A stretch of DNA of 64,000 nucleotides. It comes from Verrucomicrobiales bacterium (GTDB taxonomy: Bacteria; Verrucomicrobiota; Verrucomicrobiia; Verrucomicrobiales; DEV007). The stretch lies in NCBI GenBank assembly GCA_029213065.1, contig JARGPH010000015.1, positions 55,013 through 119,012 on the forward strand, in the 5' to 3' direction. The notes beneath the pieces are model-generated. The model worked only from the letters and a program-made list of their open reading frames with translations. It was not told the DNA's origin and made no database searches. Made by a program: the position numbers and the translations under genes. Positions 63,955 through 64,000 of this stretch are shown here, piece by piece; position 1 is the first letter of the stretch, and every line of letters begins with the position of its first letter.

Positions 63955-64000
63955 GAATTCCCCTGACATTACAATTTCGGGAGAAACCCGCCGAAGCGCA
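63951..64000 (+). CDS. Next gene of the MoxR operon (cut by window end)
   Basis: The ATG at 63951 overlaps the stop of the propeller protein gene (ATGA) and opens MRIPLTLQFREKPAEA up to the window edge. Too short to classify. By analogy with other systems this or a following gene should encode the vWA component or another bpX protein. Confidence 0.7.
   Translation, partial: MRIPLTLQFREKPAEA

Overview
The window is a chromosomal stretch, moderately GC-rich, that looks like a member of the Verrucomicrobiota (probably Verrucomicrobiales). Supporting signs are a division/cell-wall cluster with a MurC-MurB fusion next to ddl, ftsQ, ftsA and a divergent ftsZ; many secreted sugar-active and PQQ-like or FAD-type proteins of the kind shared by Verrucomicrobiota and Planctomycetota; mostly weak Shine-Dalgarno sites; and no 16S or other rRNA to settle the matter. 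The assignment is an inference from gene content.

Layout. 1-415 holds two copies of a dispersed repeat. 416-3317 has a glycosyltransferase, a tiny lipoprotein and alanine dehydrogenase. 3394-11316 (minus strand) is a putative carbohydrate-use locus: a beta-helix protein, a beta-propeller protein, an amidohydrolase fused to a class III aminotransferase, and an (alpha/alpha)6 glycoside-hydrolase-like protein. 11664-17369 has a MOSC protein, dihydroorotase and a 1251-residue TPM-like membrane protein, followed by tRNA-Ala(GGC). 17764-29122 holds secreted or redox proteins: a monohaem cytochrome, a Tat-exported propeller protein, a NosR-like iron-sulfur flavoprotein, a double-FAD oxidoreductase with a discoidin-like insert, and a PQQ-like propeller. 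29137-32690 has an ECF-type sigma factor, a CDP-alcohol phosphatidyltransferase-like protein, an N-acetylmuramoyl-L-alanine amidase, an ankyrin-like protein and a SanA-like protein. 32778-41993 is the distal half of a dcw cluster (murG, murC/B, a four-Cys protein, ddl, ftsQ, ftsA, ftsZ), read on the minus strand, with a lipid kinase upstream.

43356-45380 is a PhoB/PhoR pair with a Pho-box-like site. 45574-49716 encodes a 1380-residue membrane protein. 49807-53425 is an outer-membrane-barrel / YfiR / hybrid-kinase operon. 53639-54020 is a guanidine exporter gene (gdx) under a guanidine-II (mini-ykkC) riboswitch. 54309-58480 carries groL, groS and dnaK. From 58961 to the right edge runs a tightly coupled operon around a MoxR ATPase that fits the MoxR-vWA-beta-propeller (bpX) ternary conflict systems; it is cut by the window end.

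The most notable items are this ternary-system operon, the riboswitch, the amidohydrolase-aminotransferase fusion, the altered T7 catalytic loop of FtsZ, and three kinds of dispersed intergenic repeat, including a REP-like hairpin present in two opposite copies.
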